64,000 bases of DNA, from the NCBI GenBank assembly GCA_014529675.2, contig CP076040.1, forward strand, positions 3,553,894 to 3,617,893, in the 5' to 3' direction. The notes below the pieces were generated by a model, which was given only the letters and a program-made list of their open reading frames with translations, had not been told where the DNA came from and made no database searches. How positions within the stretch are numbered: position 1 is the first letter of the stretch; each line of letters begins with the position of its first letter. Below are positions 63,476-64,000 of the stretch, piece after piece. Origin of the DNA: Opitutia bacterium ISCC 52 (lineage in GTDB: Bacteria; Verrucomicrobiota; Verrucomicrobiia; Opitutales; UBA2995). The position numbers and the translations under genes were made by a program.

Positions 63476-64000
63476 TCACGGAATAAATACCTCTCCTTTA
63501 CCAATAATACGAGCCGTGCGAATGGCTCCGGACTCATGAATCTCCAAACCAGACTCTTTCGGGGAGGTCTTCAGAGTCACTGCAAATTGCCCGGATGGAT
63601 GTTCCAGGGAAAAAGAGCTAGAGTCGCTTGCTTCCTCGGCAATGCCTTCTGCAATTGATCCCGGGAGTAAACCAACGGCTGCGACTGAAAATGCACCCAT
63701 AACTCCAATGGCAACATGACATTGATGTGGTATAAATGTGCGTGTGTTCATCAGGCCACCGGACCGTGGAGGTGAAAGCAAACACATCTTGGGCACGGAG
63801 AGTGATGATACATCGCCTAAGTTCATCTTCGGACCCATTTGCAAGCGGATGGACTCGAGGCGTTTCTTAAGGTCTTCATTTGTATCCAGCTCCTCCTTGC
63901 TTTCATTGCCACTTATCGCGAAATCTGATGCTCGAAGCGCTATGACTGGCATGCCGTTATCGATACAGGTCACTTGCACATTATCGACTTCGTCTAACAC
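63476..64000 (-). CDS. PrpF-family isomerase (aconitate/oxalomesaconate type), 3' part
   Basis: The minus-strand frame is open at the window edge, so this is the last about 174 residues of a protein that is usually about 350-390. VPKMCLLSPP and MNTRTFIPHQCHVAIGVMGAFSVA are hallmarks of the PrpF/LigU/GalD family of diaminopimelate-epimerase-like isomerases, which shift double bonds in tricarboxylates such as aconitate or 4-oxalomesaconate. The HQCHVAIGV block lies near the second half's active-site Cys. Presence here suggests aromatic or methylcitrate catabolism, but the rest of the locus is outside the window. Confidence 0.87.
   Translation of the reverse strand: MLDEVDNVQVTCIDNGMPVIALRASDFAISGNESKEELDTNEDLKKRLESIRLQMGPKMNLGDVSSLSVPKMCLLSPPRSGGLMNTRTFIPHQCHVAIGVMGAFSVAAVGLLPGSIAEGIAEEASDSSSFSLEHPSGQFAVTLKTSPKESGLEIHESGAIRTARIIGKGEVFIP

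Overview
The window most resembles a marine or aquatic Verrucomicrobiota genome of the Opitutia type. The evidence is the mix of families: three DUF1552 / DUF1592-DUF1588-DUF1585 gene pairs, a truncated PSCyt1-DUF1549/DUF1553 gene next to a truncated DUF1501 gene, many secreted sulfatases, PQQ-like and FG-GAP propellers, Tat and lipoprotein signals, and an ECF sigma / TonB-receptor remnant. Planctomycetota share several of these families, so the phylum call is inference. I saw no rRNA, tRNA, CRISPR array, intact transposase or phage genes.

Layout. 1-2.6 kb: the 3' end of a DUF1592-type haem protein gene, its DUF1552 partner, and the 5' stub of a lost sulfatase. 2.7-11.4 kb: an AraC-type regulator diverges from a run of plus-strand genes: di-iron ferritin-like protein, FucI-like isomerase, enolase-superfamily enzyme, MetE-like zinc enzyme, 2-TM protein and SSS symporter. 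This looks like an uptake and catabolism locus for an unidentified organic acid or sugar. 11.4-16.4 kb: degraded cytochrome fragments, a second DUF1552/DUF1592 pair and a secreted DUF1080-like protein. 16.4-20.7 kb (minus): fuconolactonase-like lipoprotein, DUF1295 membrane protein, two unknown exported proteins and a small winged-helix regulator. 20.9-25 kb (minus): a third DUF1552/DUF1592 pair. 25-29 kb: FG-GAP protein and two PQQ-like propellers. 29-32.7 kb (minus): GH43-like lipoprotein, SDR epimerase and Tat-exported aldo/keto reductase. 32.9-38.9 kb: sulfatase with a DUF1080-like tail, FG-GAP protein and sialidase. 38.9-42.2 kb: a TonB-receptor/ECF-sigma deletion scar, an HMA protein with an outer-membrane barrel, and a PQQ-like protein. 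42.2-45.4 kb (minus): exported SelA-like PLP enzyme, RidA and amidohydrolase. 45.7-64 kb: four sulfatases, GH43, a PSCyt1/DUF1501 deletion scar, a BLUF photoreceptor, a thioredoxin-fold protein, DUF6152, two arylsulfotransferase-like lipoproteins, two esterases and a PrpF-family fragment.

Together the genes describe an exported machinery for breaking down sulfated or acylated glycans and related organic acids: sulfatases, GH43, sialidase, esterases, lactonase and isomerase/enolase, with many exported propeller and haem-binding proteins of unknown role.

Two patterns stand out beyond gene content. First, at least six loci hold paired inverted palindromic repeats with a conserved GTAG head and an unrelated palindromic core. 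Second, several junctions join or leave fragments of different gene families, which reads as repeated deletion.
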